Shown: one piece after another, positions 40,120 to 47,825 of the stretch | Position numbering within the stretch: position 1 is the stretch's first letter | Layout: every line of letters starts with the position of its first letter | Assembly (NCBI GenBank): GCA_964497825.1 | Contig: CAZCFA010000002.1 | Coordinates: 13,324 to 77,323, forward strand | DNA length: 64,000 bases | Direction: 5' to 3' | Source: RHKX01 sp964497825 | GTDB taxonomy: Bacteria; Actinomycetota; Thermoleophilia; Solirubrobacterales; 70-9 | Notes under the pieces: generated by a model | What the model was told of the DNA's origin: nothing | Database searches by the model: none | What the model saw: only the letters and a program-made list of their open reading frames with translations | Program-made: the position numbers and the translations under genes

Positions 40120-40945
40120 GGGCGACGGCCTCCTGCGGCCACGCGTAGGCGGCGGGCCGGCGGTTCGCCAGCGAGGGGACCCGGGCGCGGACCGACTCGA
40201 GCTCGGCCAGGTCGAGGTCGGCGATCGCGTGGCCCTCGCCGTCGGCGATCGCGGCGAGGACCCGGCCCCAGGGGTCGACGATCATCGCGTGCCCCCAGGA
40301 GTCGTAGTGGGGCGGTGCCTGCCCGAACTGGGCGGCGGCGATCACGAACAGCTGGTTCTCGATCGCGCGGGCGCGCAGCAGCACCTCCCAGTGGTCGCGA
40401 CCGGTGACGGCCGTGAACGCGGCCGGCACGGTGACCGCCGTGGCGCCGCGCAGGGCGAGGATCCGGTACAGCTCCGGAAAGCGCAGGTCGTAGCAGACGC
40501 TGAGGCCGAGCTCGAGCTCGCCCGCGGTCGCGGTGACGAGCTCGGTGCCCGCCGCCTCGGACTCCGACTCGCGGTAGGCGACGCCGCCGACGTCGACGTC
40601 GAACATGTGGACCTTGCTGTAGGCGGCGGCGACCTCGCCGGCGGGATCGATCAGAAGCGACGTGTTCGCGAGCAGCTCGCGGCCCGGGACGCGCTCGGCG
40701 ACGCTGCCGGCGAGCAGGTGGATGCCGAGCTCCCGCGCCCAGGCGCGGGCGGCGCTGACGGCGGCGCCGTCGCGCGGCTCGGCGCGCTCGCGGAGCACGT
40801 CGGCGCCGGCGAGCAGGTTCCACTTCTCGGGCAGGACGACGAGCTCGGCGCCGGCGCCGGCGGCGGCGCGCACGACGCGCTCGGCGGCCGCCAGGTTGGC
40901 GCCGACGTCCGCGGTCGAGTTGATCTGTGCAGCGGCGACGCGCAT
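40112..40945 (-). CDS. Carbon-nitrogen hydrolase (nitrilase superfamily, Nit-like)
   Basis: A 277-residue nitrilase-fold amidase with the full catalytic triad: Glu40 in VVLPEKWN, Lys111 in YSKVHMFDVDV and Cys151 in SVCYDLRFPELY. The pattern is closest to Nit/omega-amidase proteins, which remove amide groups from metabolites such as deaminated glutathione or alpha-ketoglutaramate. Nitrile hydrolysis is less likely. It is the first gene of an operon with the overlapping TetR gene, so the regulator may respond to its substrate or a related acyl compound. Confidence 0.9.
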   Translation of the reverse strand: MRVAAAQINSTADVGANLAAAERVVRAAAGAGAELVVLPEKWNLLAGADVLRERAEPRDGAAVSAARAWARELGIHLLAGSVAERVPGRELLANTSLLIDPAGEVAAAYSKVHMFDVDVGGVAYRESESEAAGTELVTATAGELELGLSVCYDLRFPELYRILALRGATAVTVPAAFTAVTGRDHWEVLLRARAIENQLFVIAAAQFGQAPPHYDSWGHAMIVDPWGRVLAAIADGEGHAIADLDLAELESVRARVPSLANRRPAAYAWPQEAVAHG

Positions 40946-40974
40946 GCCTCTCGTTCGGGCCTCCCGGAGGTCGT

Positions 40975-40990
40975 TGACTGACCGGTCAAT
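40975..40990. promoter_or_regulatory. Palindromic operator candidate for the TetR/nitrilase operon
   Basis: TTGAC and GTCAA flank TGACCG, and the inner GACCGGTC is itself palindromic. The site lies 30-45 bp upstream of the nitrilase-type start, where a TetR dimer could block the promoter. Binding by the adjacent TetR protein is inferred. Confidence 0.55.
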
Positions 40991-41000
40991 CTAGCGCGGG

Positions 41001-41399
41001 TCAGTCACCGAAGAGCACGAACAGGACCAGCGTGCCGAAGACGAGCGCGCAGGCGCCGGCGCCGACGAGCGCGATCGATCCCGATGCCGAGGCCGGGTCG
41101 AAGCCAGCGATCAGGCCGACCGCGACGAAGCCGAGGCCGACCACCAGCGCGCTGCCGCCCCAGACGGTCAGCGCCCGGTCCCAGCGCTCGGCCTCGTCCT
41201 CGATCTCGCTGTGGCGGTCGAAGATCGCGTAGGGCGCGGCGGCGAGCGCGACCAGCGTCGCCAGCGCGAAGACGACGAGCCAGGGATCGAGCTCGCCGAG
41301 CGACAGATGCGGCCGATCGCCGGCGGCGACGGCGAGCGCCGCGATCGCGGCGACGGCGACCGCGGCGAGACCGAGCCGCAGCAGTATGCGGGCCCTCAC
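41001..41399 (-). CDS. Hypothetical four-helix membrane protein
   Basis: A 132-residue protein with four hydrophobic segments: LGLAAVAVAAIAALAVAA, LVVFALATLVALAAAPYAIF, TVWGGSALVVGLGFVAVGLI and a C-terminal helix. A charged loop (DRHSEIEDEAERWDR) lies in the middle. I recognise no family. It overlaps the MerR gene by 4 bases, placing it at the end of the enoyl-CoA hydratase/BKACE/MerR operon. That suggests, without proof, a role connected with that pathway. Confidence 0.6.
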   Translation of the reverse strand: MRARILLRLGLAAVAVAAIAALAVAAGDRPHLSLGELDPWLVVFALATLVALAAAPYAIFDRHSEIEDEAERWDRALTVWGGSALVVGLGFVAVGLIAGFDPASASGSIALVGAGACALVFGTLVLFVLFGD

Positions 41400-42136
41400 C
41401 CGTCCGGCTCGCCCCCGGCGCCGGAGGCGAGCCGGCGCCCGAGCTCGGTGGCGACCAGCCGCGAGTGCATCGCCGCGATCAGGTCGGCGAGCGGGTCGAT
41501 GCCGGCCTCGATCAGCGCCGCCGCACGGTCGGCGGGCAGCCGGCCGACGATCTTCTCCGAGAGCAGCTCGACCTCGCGCCGGGCGAGCGCCTGCAGCGGC
41601 TCGACGAAGCGGCTGGCGTCGTAGACGGTGAAGCCGATCGTCTCGTCGTAGCCGCCGGCGCGGAAGCGGGCGATCGCCTCGACGATGCGGACGTCGGACG
41701 GCGTCAGGCCGTCGCCGGGCGCGCTGATCACGCCGACCTCGGCGAGCCGCTCGAGCGCCTCGAGCGGGACCCCGAGCCGCTCCCCGACCGCCGCCGCCGG
41801 GACCCGCTCGCGCTCGCGCGCCAGCGCCGCGTCGAGCCCGCGGTCGGCGGCCTCGATCCGCGAGCGCACCCGGTCGGTGTCGCCGTCCTCGCTGGCGAGC
41901 AGCTCGCCGATCACCCGCAACGGCATGAACCGCTCCTCCTGCAGCTGCTTGATCAGCTTGATCCGGTCGATCAGCGCGGGCGGGTAGTAGGCCATGTTGC
42001 GGCTCGTCTTGCGACCCTCGGGCAGCAGCCCCTCGCGCAGGTAGTGGCGCACGGTCGCGACCGGCACCCCGGCCCCCTCGGCGAGCTCGGAGATCTTCAG
42101 CGTCGGCTCGCCCAGAGCCCCCCGGCCCGCGGCCAT
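41396..42136 (-). CDS. MerR family transcriptional regulator
   Basis: A 246-residue regulator. The winged helix reads LKISELAEGAGVPVATVRHY, then LREGLLPEGRKTSRNMAYY, then DRIKLIKQLQEERFMPLRVI. The C-terminal half has no clustered cysteines, so it is not a metal sensor and more likely binds an organic ligand. ATG 42136 shares a base with the BKACE stop (TGATG). It is encoded in the operon it probably controls, with BKACE and enoyl-CoA hydratase. Confidence 0.88.
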   Translation of the reverse strand: MAAGRGALGEPTLKISELAEGAGVPVATVRHYLREGLLPEGRKTSRNMAYYPPALIDRIKLIKQLQEERFMPLRVIGELLASEDGDTDRVRSRIEAADRGLDAALARERERVPAAAVGERLGVPLEALERLAEVGVISAPGDGLTPSDVRIVEAIARFRAGGYDETIGFTVYDASRFVEPLQALARREVELLSEKIVGRLPADRAAALIEAGIDPLADLIAAMHSRLVATELGRRLASGAGGEPDG

Positions 42137-43014
42137 CAGCCCGCGCTCAGCCCGAGCAGCTCCCGCGCCTCGGCAACCGTTGCGGCGCGGCGGCCGACGT
42201 CCTCGGCCATCTGCCTCGCCTTGGCGATCAGCTCGCCGTTCGAGCGCGCCATCTCGCCGTCGGGCAGGTAGAGGTTGTCCTCGAGGCCGGCGCGGACGTT
42301 GCCGCCGAGCACGAGCGCGCTCGCCAGCAGCTTCCACTGATCGCGCGAGACGCCGATCAGCTGCCAGTTGCTCGGCCCCTCGGGGCCGCCCGGGATCTGG
42401 TCCGACATCGCGGTGACGTTGCGCGGCACCGGCCGGACGCCTCCGGTCACCCCCATCACCAGCGAGATCTGCAGCGGCGGCTCGAGCAGGCCCATGTCGA
42501 GCAGCGGGTCGAGGTTGGCGACGTGGCCGGCGTCGAAGCACTCGTGCTCGGGCTGGATCCCGTTCGCCCGCATCGCCTCGATCAGCTCGATGATCGTGTC
42601 GAAGCTGTTCTCGAACACCGCCTTGAAGACGAAGTCCTTGCGCCGCCGCGAGTACTTCGCGTAGTTCATCGACGACATGTTCAGCGCCGCTACGTCGGGC
42701 TTCAGCGCCTCGAGGTAGGCGATCCGCTGCTCCAGCGGCACCCCGATCGCGCCGGTCGAGTAGTTGATGATCACGTCCCCGACCTCGGCCCTGATCGCCG
42801 CGGTGATCGCGGCGAAGTCCTCGATCTCGTAGGAGGGGACGCCGTCGGGGCTGCGGGCGTGGATGTGGATCTGGGCGGCGCCCTCGTCGACCGCGCGACG
42901 CGCCTCCGCCGCGTACTCGGCCGGCGTGTAGGGGATCGCCGGGCACTGGTCGCGGTTGGCGATCGCGCCGCTGATCGAGCAGCTGATGATCACCGGGTCG
43001 GAGAAGCGGCTCAC
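42136..43014 (-). CDS. 3-keto-5-aminohexanoate cleavage enzyme family (BKACE, DUF849)
   Basis: A 292-residue TIM-barrel Claisen enzyme. His50 and His52 in AAQIHIHARSPDG are the zinc ligands of the beta-keto acid cleavage family. PEHECFDAGHVANL carries the usual glutamate, and MGVTGGVRP the phosphate region. These enzymes use acetyl-CoA to cleave beta-keto acids, giving acetoacetate plus a CoA thioester; which keto acid varies and is not determined here. An enoyl-CoA hydratase gene lies 8 bp upstream and the MerR gene overlaps at the 3' end, indicating a dedicated catabolic operon. Confidence 0.9.
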   Translation of the reverse strand: MSRFSDPVIISCSISGAIANRDQCPAIPYTPAEYAAEARRAVDEGAAQIHIHARSPDGVPSYEIEDFAAITAAIRAEVGDVIINYSTGAIGVPLEQRIAYLEALKPDVAALNMSSMNYAKYSRRRKDFVFKAVFENSFDTIIELIEAMRANGIQPEHECFDAGHVANLDPLLDMGLLEPPLQISLVMGVTGGVRPVPRNVTAMSDQIPGGPEGPSNWQLIGVSRDQWKLLASALVLGGNVRAGLEDNLYLPDGEMARSNGELIAKARQMAEDVGRRAATVAEARELLGLSAG

Positions 43015-43021
43015 CGCGGCT

Positions 43022-43804
43022 TCAGCGCCCCTTCCACTGCGGCTCGCGCTTCTCGAAGAACGCCTTGACGCCCTCCTCGATGTCCTCGGTCGAGAACGTC
43101 AGCGAGAGCTGGCTGCGCAGGAACTCGAGCGCGTCGTCGATCGCCATGTCCTGCTGCCGGTAGATCGCGTCGTGGCCGAGCCGCATCAGCACCGGGCTCT
43201 TGGCGGCCAGCCGCGCCGCCCAGTCGGCGACCGCGGCCTCGAACTCGTCCGCCGCCACGACCCGGTTGGCGAGCCCGTACTCGACCGCCTGGTGGGCCCC
43301 GATCCGCTCGCCGAGCAGCATCATCTCGTTCACCTTCTTGCGCGGCACGTTGCGGTAGATGATCGCCATGATCATGTAGGGGAAGGCGCCGACGTTGATC
43401 TCGGGCGTGCCGAAGCTGATCCCTTCGCGCGCGATCACCAGATCGCAGGACAGCGCCAGGCCGAGGCCGCCGGCGAGCACGTGACCGTTGGCGGCACACA
43501 GCGACGGCTTGCCGAGCCGCGGCATCAGCCGGAAGAAGCGCAGGAACAGGTCGGAGGAGAAGTGCTTTTCGACGAGCGGCGCATCGGCGGCGAACCCGCC
43601 GAGGTCGGCGCCGGCGCAGAAGACCTTCTCGCCAGCGCCACGCAGCACGAGCGCACGGGCCGCGTCGTCGTCGCGGACGCGTTCGAGCGCGTCGACGAGC
43701 TCGGCCAGCATCTGCGCGGAGAGCGCGTTGCGCTGCTGCGGGCGGTTCAGGGTGATGGTGGCGACGCCACCGGAGACCTCGTAGAGCAGCTGTTCGTAGT
43801 CCAT
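43022..43804 (-). CDS. Enoyl-CoA hydratase/isomerase (crotonase family)
   Basis: A 260-residue crotonase. LRGAGEKVFCAGADLGGFA and HVLAGGLGLALSCDLVIARE form the oxyanion hole. A glutamate in FGTPEINVGAFPYM sits where family members have a catalytic acid. It should act on a 2-enoyl-CoA in beta-oxidation-like catabolism. The promoter has a TAGGCT -10 box at 43831-43836 and a TGACTT -35 at 43854-43859. The palindrome 43847-43871 overlaps this -35, so a repressor is expected. It leads the BKACE/MerR operon. Confidence 0.9.
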   Translation of the reverse strand: MDYEQLLYEVSGGVATITLNRPQQRNALSAQMLAELVDALERVRDDDAARALVLRGAGEKVFCAGADLGGFAADAPLVEKHFSSDLFLRFFRLMPRLGKPSLCAANGHVLAGGLGLALSCDLVIAREGISFGTPEINVGAFPYMIMAIIYRNVPRKKVNEMMLLGERIGAHQAVEYGLANRVVAADEFEAAVADWAARLAAKSPVLMRLGHDAIYRQQDMAIDDALEFLRSQLSLTFSTEDIEEGVKAFFEKREPQWKGR

Positions 43805-43830
43805 GGCAGCGCGGCTCGAGCCGCCGTCTG

Positions 43831-43859
43831 AGCCTAGCAGCGCATGAAGTGGGAAGTCA
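43831..43859 (-). promoter_or_regulatory. Promoter of the enoyl-CoA hydratase operon
   Basis: On the minus strand: -35 TGACTT (43859-43854), 17-nt spacer, -10 TAGGCT (43836-43831). This is one of the few sites here with a recognisable -35 at ideal spacing. Confidence 0.5.
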
Positions 43860-43871
43860 CGCTTCCTACTT
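43847..43871. promoter_or_regulatory. 25-bp palindromic operator candidate (AAGTAGGAAG family)
   Basis: AAGTGGGAAG, 5 nt, CTTCCTACTT: the two 10-bp arms are inverted with one mismatch. It overlaps the -35 region of the enoyl-CoA hydratase promoter and lies upstream of the divergent MMPL gene. The arm AAGTAGGAAG (minus strand) recurs exactly at 49327-49336 before an acyl-CoA dehydrogenase gene. A TetR-type repressor site is likely; which regulator binds is unknown. Confidence 0.65.
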
Positions 43872-43918
43872 TTCGTGCTCCCGGCCCGCCGCCGACGCGA
43901 AGCCGCCCCGGACGCCCA

Positions 43919-43924
43919 TATCCT
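43919..43924 (+). promoter_or_regulatory. Putative -10 box TATCCT for the MMPL gene
   Basis: TATCCT lies 39 nt before ATG 43964 and about 50 bp downstream of the palindrome. The hexamer is the same as the metH -10 box. Confidence 0.4.
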
Positions 43925-43963
43925 ACCCGCCGTCGAGGGGACGCCGGTCCCCGCCGATCAGGG

Positions 43964-46051
43964 ATGAGCGCAGTAGCCAAAGCCACATACCTGCGTTCCT
44001 GGACCGTGCTCATCGCGGCGCTCGTGATCCTGATCGCCGCCGCCGCGATCGCCGCCGACGTCTTCGACCGCGTCGATCCGTTCGACATCAGCGACTCCGA
44101 CTCCGAGGTCCAGCGCGCCTACGGGCAGATCGAGGCGGCGACCGGGCGCACGCCCGATCCCGAGGTGATCCTGCTCGTCGATCCCGGCGCCGACGCGGCC
44201 GCGGCCGAGGCCGCGCTCGCCGCGGTCGACGGGATCGCCGCGGTCGCCGGGCCCGGCACGAGCCCGCGGCTCAGCGCCGCCGACGGCCACGCGCTCGTCG
44301 TCGGCTACCTCGAGCCCGGCGCCAACCGGGTCGACGTCGGCGCCGACGCGGCGGCCGCGGTCGCCGGCCTGCCCGGCGTCGCGGCCGGCGGCACCGCTGT
44401 CGCCGCCTACCAGGTCGGCCTCCGCTCCGAGGACGACTCGCGCCGGATCGAGCTGCTGGCGGCGCCGCTGCTGCTGGTCCTGCTGCTCGTCGTCTTCCGC
44501 ACGCTCGTCGCCGCGGTGCTGCCGCTGCTCGTCGCGGCGATGACGATCCTCGTCAGCTTCGCGGCGCTGCGGCTGCTCACCGGGCTGACCGCGATCGACC
44601 TGTTCTCGCTGCAGGTCGTGACCGGCCTCGGCGTCGGCCTCGCGATCGACTACAGCCTGTTCGTGATCGCCCGCTTCCGCGAGGAGATCGCCGGCGGCGG
44701 CCCCGTCGACTACCGGGCCGCGCACCTGCGGACGCTGCGGACCGCGGGGCGCACGATCGCCTTCAGCGCGCTGACCGTCGCCGCGGCGCTGGCGGCGCTG
44801 ACCGTCTTCCCGCAGCCGTTCCTGCACTCGACCGGGATCGCGGGCGCGCTGACGGCGCTCCTGGCCGGCCTCACCTCGCTGCTGGCGCTGCCGGCGGCGC
44901 TCGCCCTGCTCGGCCCCTCGATCAACCGCTTCGCGGTCCGCCGCGACCCGCTCCGCGCCGGCATCGGCGCCCGCAGCAGCTTCTGGCGGCGGCTGCCGGC
45001 GCTGGTCTGCCGGGTGCCGGTCGTCTCGATCGTGATCGGCGCGGCGACGACGCTGGCGCTCGCCAGCCAGGTGCTGGGCGCCGAGCTGACGACGCCCGAC
45101 GCGCGGGCGCTGCCGGGCACCGACTCGGCGCGGATCGTGGAGGAGGGCCTCGACGAGTCGTTCCCGGAGCTGCCGGACACGGTCCTGCACGCGATCGTGC
45201 CGGCCGGCGGCGCCGGCGAGATCGCCCGCACGCTGGCGCGGCTGCCGGACGTCAGCGACGTCAGCCGCACCGACCTCGGCGACGGTCGCAAGGCGATCCG
45301 GGTCGAGTCCGGCGCCGACCCGCTGTCCGACGCGGGCCAGGACCTGGTCGCCTCGGTGCGCGCGACGGTGCCGGCGGGCACCGCGGTCGGGGGCCGCGCG
45401 GCGGAGCTCACCGACCAACGGACGAGCGTCCGCGACCACGTCCCCGAGGCGCTCGCGATCCTGCTCGTCACCAACCTGCTGCTGGTCGCGGCGATGACCC
45501 GCTCGCTGCTGTTGCCGCTGCTCGCCGTGGCGATGAACCTGCTCTCGGTCGCCGCGGCGCTGGGAGCGATGAGCGCCCTGTTCACGACCGGCTGGAGCGC
45601 CGAGCTGCTCGGCACCGACGCGGTGATCGGGATCGACATCTCGGTGCCGGTGCTCGCGTTCGCGGTTGCCTTCGGGCTCTCGACCGACTACGGGATCTTC
45701 CTGCTCTCGCGGGTCAGGGAGGCGCGGGCCGGCGCCGCCGGCGAGACCGAGGCGATCATCGAGGCGGTAGCCCGCAGCGGGCGCCTGATCAGCGCCTCGG
45801 CGGTGCTGCTGGCGGTCGCGGTCGGCGCCTTCGCCTTCTCCGACCTGGTGATCATCAAGGAGTTCGCGATCGCGATCGCGATCGCGGTGCTGCTCGACGC
45901 GACGATCGTTCGCGGCCTGCTGATCCCCGCCTTCCTGCGGCTGCTCGGCGCGGCCGCGTGGTGGCCGGGGGGCGGCCGGCTCGGCGCCGCCCGCGAGCGC
46001 TCGGCCGCTACCGTGGGCTCGCCGCCTCGACAGACGACAGGCCCCGGTTGA
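43964..46051 (+). CDS. MMPL family RND transporter
   Basis: A 695-residue MMPL protein with twin RND halves. An N-terminal helix and an exported domain are followed by helices containing GLGVGLAIDYSLFVIARFRE, then the second half with AFGLSTDYGIFLLSRVREAR. These two D-Y motifs are characteristic of mycobacterial MmpL proteins that export lipids. ATG 43964 begins just before the first helix; an upstream ATG at 43844 adds a Pro/Arg-rich stretch that overlaps the operator and was rejected. Its 3' end overlaps the HD-GYP gene on the other strand by 44 bp. The shared operator region with acyl-CoA genes suggests lipid export. Confidence 0.9.
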   Translation: MSAVAKATYLRSWTVLIAALVILIAAAAIAADVFDRVDPFDISDSDSEVQRAYGQIEAATGRTPDPEVILLVDPGADAAAAEAALAAVDGIAAVAGPGTSPRLSAADGHALVVGYLEPGANRVDVGADAAAAVAGLPGVAAGGTAVAAYQVGLRSEDDSRRIELLAAPLLLVLLLVVFRTLVAAVLPLLVAAMTILVSFAALRLLTGLTAIDLFSLQVVTGLGVGLAIDYSLFVIARFREEIAGGGPVDYRAAHLRTLRTAGRTIAFSALTVAAALAALTVFPQPFLHSTGIAGALTALLAGLTSLLALPAALALLGPSINRFAVRRDPLRAGIGARSSFWRRLPALVCRVPVVSIVIGAATTLALASQVLGAELTTPDARALPGTDSARIVEEGLDESFPELPDTVLHAIVPAGGAGEIARTLARLPDVSDVSRTDLGDGRKAIRVESGADPLSDAGQDLVASVRATVPAGTAVGGRAAELTDQRTSVRDHVPEALAILLVTNLLLVAAMTRSLLLPLLAVAMNLLSVAAALGAMSALFTTGWSAELLGTDAVIGIDISVPVLAFAVAFGLSTDYGIFLLSRVREARAGAAGETEAIIEAVARSGRLISASAVLLAVAVGAFAFSDLVIIKEFAIAIAIAVLLDATIVRGLLIPAFLRLLGAAAWWPGGGRLGAARERSAATVGSPPRQTTGPG

Positions 46052-47723
46052 GCGCGTCGACGACGCGGCCGTCGAACTGGCTGCCGGCGTAGCGGCCGAG
46101 CTCGCTGAGCGCCTCCTCGGGGGACCTGGCGGCCCGGTAGGGGCGCTCGCTGGTGATCGCGTCGTAGGACTCGGCGACCGCCAGGATCCGCGCCTCGAGC
46201 GGGATCTCATCGCCGCTGATGCCGCGCGGATAGCCGTGGCCGTCGGGCTGCTCGTGGCGGGCCAGCACCCACTCGCGGATGTCGGTCAGCTCCTTCGCGC
46301 CGAGGATCCGCGCCGCCATCTCGGGGTGGCGCCGGACCTGGTCCCACTCCCCGGGCGAGAGCGGCCCGGGCTTGTCGAGGATCGAGTCGGCGATCCCGAT
46401 CTTGCCGATGTCGTGGAGCATCCCGGCCAGCCGCAGCCGGTTGATCCGCGGCTCGGGCAGGCCGAGCTCGTGGCCGATCAGCTCGCAGTAGCGGGCGACG
46501 GCGGCCGAGTGGGCGGCGTTGCGCTGGTCGCGCAGGTCGAGCACCTCGGCGAGGCTGAGCACGGTCGCGAGGTGCATGCGCCCGTCCTTGGGATCGGTGC
46601 CGGTCTCGGCCGCGAGCGCATCGTCGACGTCGGCGCTGTAGACGACGGCGCGATCGGCGCCGAGCGACTCGGCGACCTGGGCCGCCGAGTCCGCCGCCTG
46701 CATCAGGTCCTCGGCGCGAACGCCGTGCTTGGGGAAGCTGGCGACCCCGATGCTGATCCGCAGGCTCATGTTGCGCTCGCGGTAGGCGCGCCGGACCCGG
46801 GTCAGGATCTGCTCGGCGAGCAGGAAGCCGGTGTGCTCGTCGGTCTCCGGCAGGACGACGGCGAACTCGGCGGCGTCGATCCGGCCGACCGTGTCGATCC
46901 GCCGGGTCGACTCGTCGAGCAGGCGTCCGATCTCCTTCAGCACGCCGTCGGCGGTCTCGTGCCCCTGCTCCTTGCTGAGCTTGCCGATCCCGCCGAGGCG
47001 GACGCTGAGCAGCCCGATCCGGTTCGCCTCCGGCCGCGCCCGCGCGATCTCGGTGCCGAGCACCTCGACGAGGCCGTGGCGGTTGCGGAAGCCGGTCAGC
47101 ATGTCGGTCCGGGCGGCCGACGACAGGGTCGTCCACAGGCCGTTGACCCGTTCGCGCAGGGCGTGCATCATCACGCCGGCGATCGCGAGGCTGCCGACCG
47201 TGAGCACGAACTGGTGCGTGAGGTCGCCGACGCTGGCGCTGTCGGAGGAGTTCATCGCCAGCAGCGTCGTCCCGTAGCAGAGGCCGAGGAAGCCGACGGT
47301 GAGGGCGGCGTCGGTCCGGGAGAGGAAGTAGAAGGCGTAGAAGCACGGCCACAGGTAGAAGGTCGCGTAGGCGCCGAGCGCGTCGCCGCTGAAGATCACC
47401 GCCAGCGTCACCTGCACGATTCCGGCCGCCGGGGCGATCCTGATCGCGCCCATCGGCAGCCGCTCGGCGAAGACGAGGAAGCCGAGCGCCCAGAGCGCGC
47501 TCACCAGCCAGAGCACGATCAGGGCGGGCTCGTTGAACGACGAGGGGTGCGGGAGGACGATGCCGAGCCCGCCGAGGCCGACGCCGGCGAGGGTCACGTA
47601 GGCGCCGGCACGGGCCAGCGGCGCCACGCGCTGGCTCACGGCGCCATCGGCGCCGGCGCCGAGGGCGGCGCGACCGACGTCGTCGCCGTCCGAGGCCGCT
47701 CCCTCGAATATCGCCAATCCCAT
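46008..47723 (-). CDS. Membrane GGDEF-HD-GYP signalling protein
   Basis: A 571-residue protein. Six hydrophobic segments (about 40-190) lead into a GGDEF-like domain (about 205-360) whose signature is IDAAEF, so cyclase activity is unlikely. An HD-GYP phosphodiesterase domain follows, with HSAAVARYCELIGHE, HDIGKIG and RHEQPDGHGYPRGISG all intact. A cyclic-di-GMP phosphodiesterase with a degenerate, possibly GTP-sensing cyclase domain is the likely reading. The 3' end overlaps the MMPL gene for 44 bp. No ribosome site better than GAAACC precedes ATG 47723. Confidence 0.88.
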   Translation of the reverse strand: MGLAIFEGAASDGDDVGRAALGAGADGAVSQRVAPLARAGAYVTLAGVGLGGLGIVLPHPSSFNEPALIVLWLVSALWALGFLVFAERLPMGAIRIAPAAGIVQVTLAVIFSGDALGAYATFYLWPCFYAFYFLSRTDAALTVGFLGLCYGTTLLAMNSSDSASVGDLTHQFVLTVGSLAIAGVMMHALRERVNGLWTTLSSAARTDMLTGFRNRHGLVEVLGTEIARARPEANRIGLLSVRLGGIGKLSKEQGHETADGVLKEIGRLLDESTRRIDTVGRIDAAEFAVVLPETDEHTGFLLAEQILTRVRRAYRERNMSLRISIGVASFPKHGVRAEDLMQAADSAAQVAESLGADRAVVYSADVDDALAAETGTDPKDGRMHLATVLSLAEVLDLRDQRNAAHSAAVARYCELIGHELGLPEPRINRLRLAGMLHDIGKIGIADSILDKPGPLSPGEWDQVRRHPEMAARILGAKELTDIREWVLARHEQPDGHGYPRGISGDEIPLEARILAVAESYDAITSERPYRAARSPEEALSELGRYAGSQFDGRVVDALNRGLSSVEAASPR

Positions 47724-47825
47724 GGTTTCCGTCTCTCGCTGTCCAGCGCTGCCCGGGACGGTGCAACGCCCTCGCCCTGCTCATCGGCAGCGGGCCCGGA
47801 AAAGCTGAGCGCCGGGCGCTCGCGT

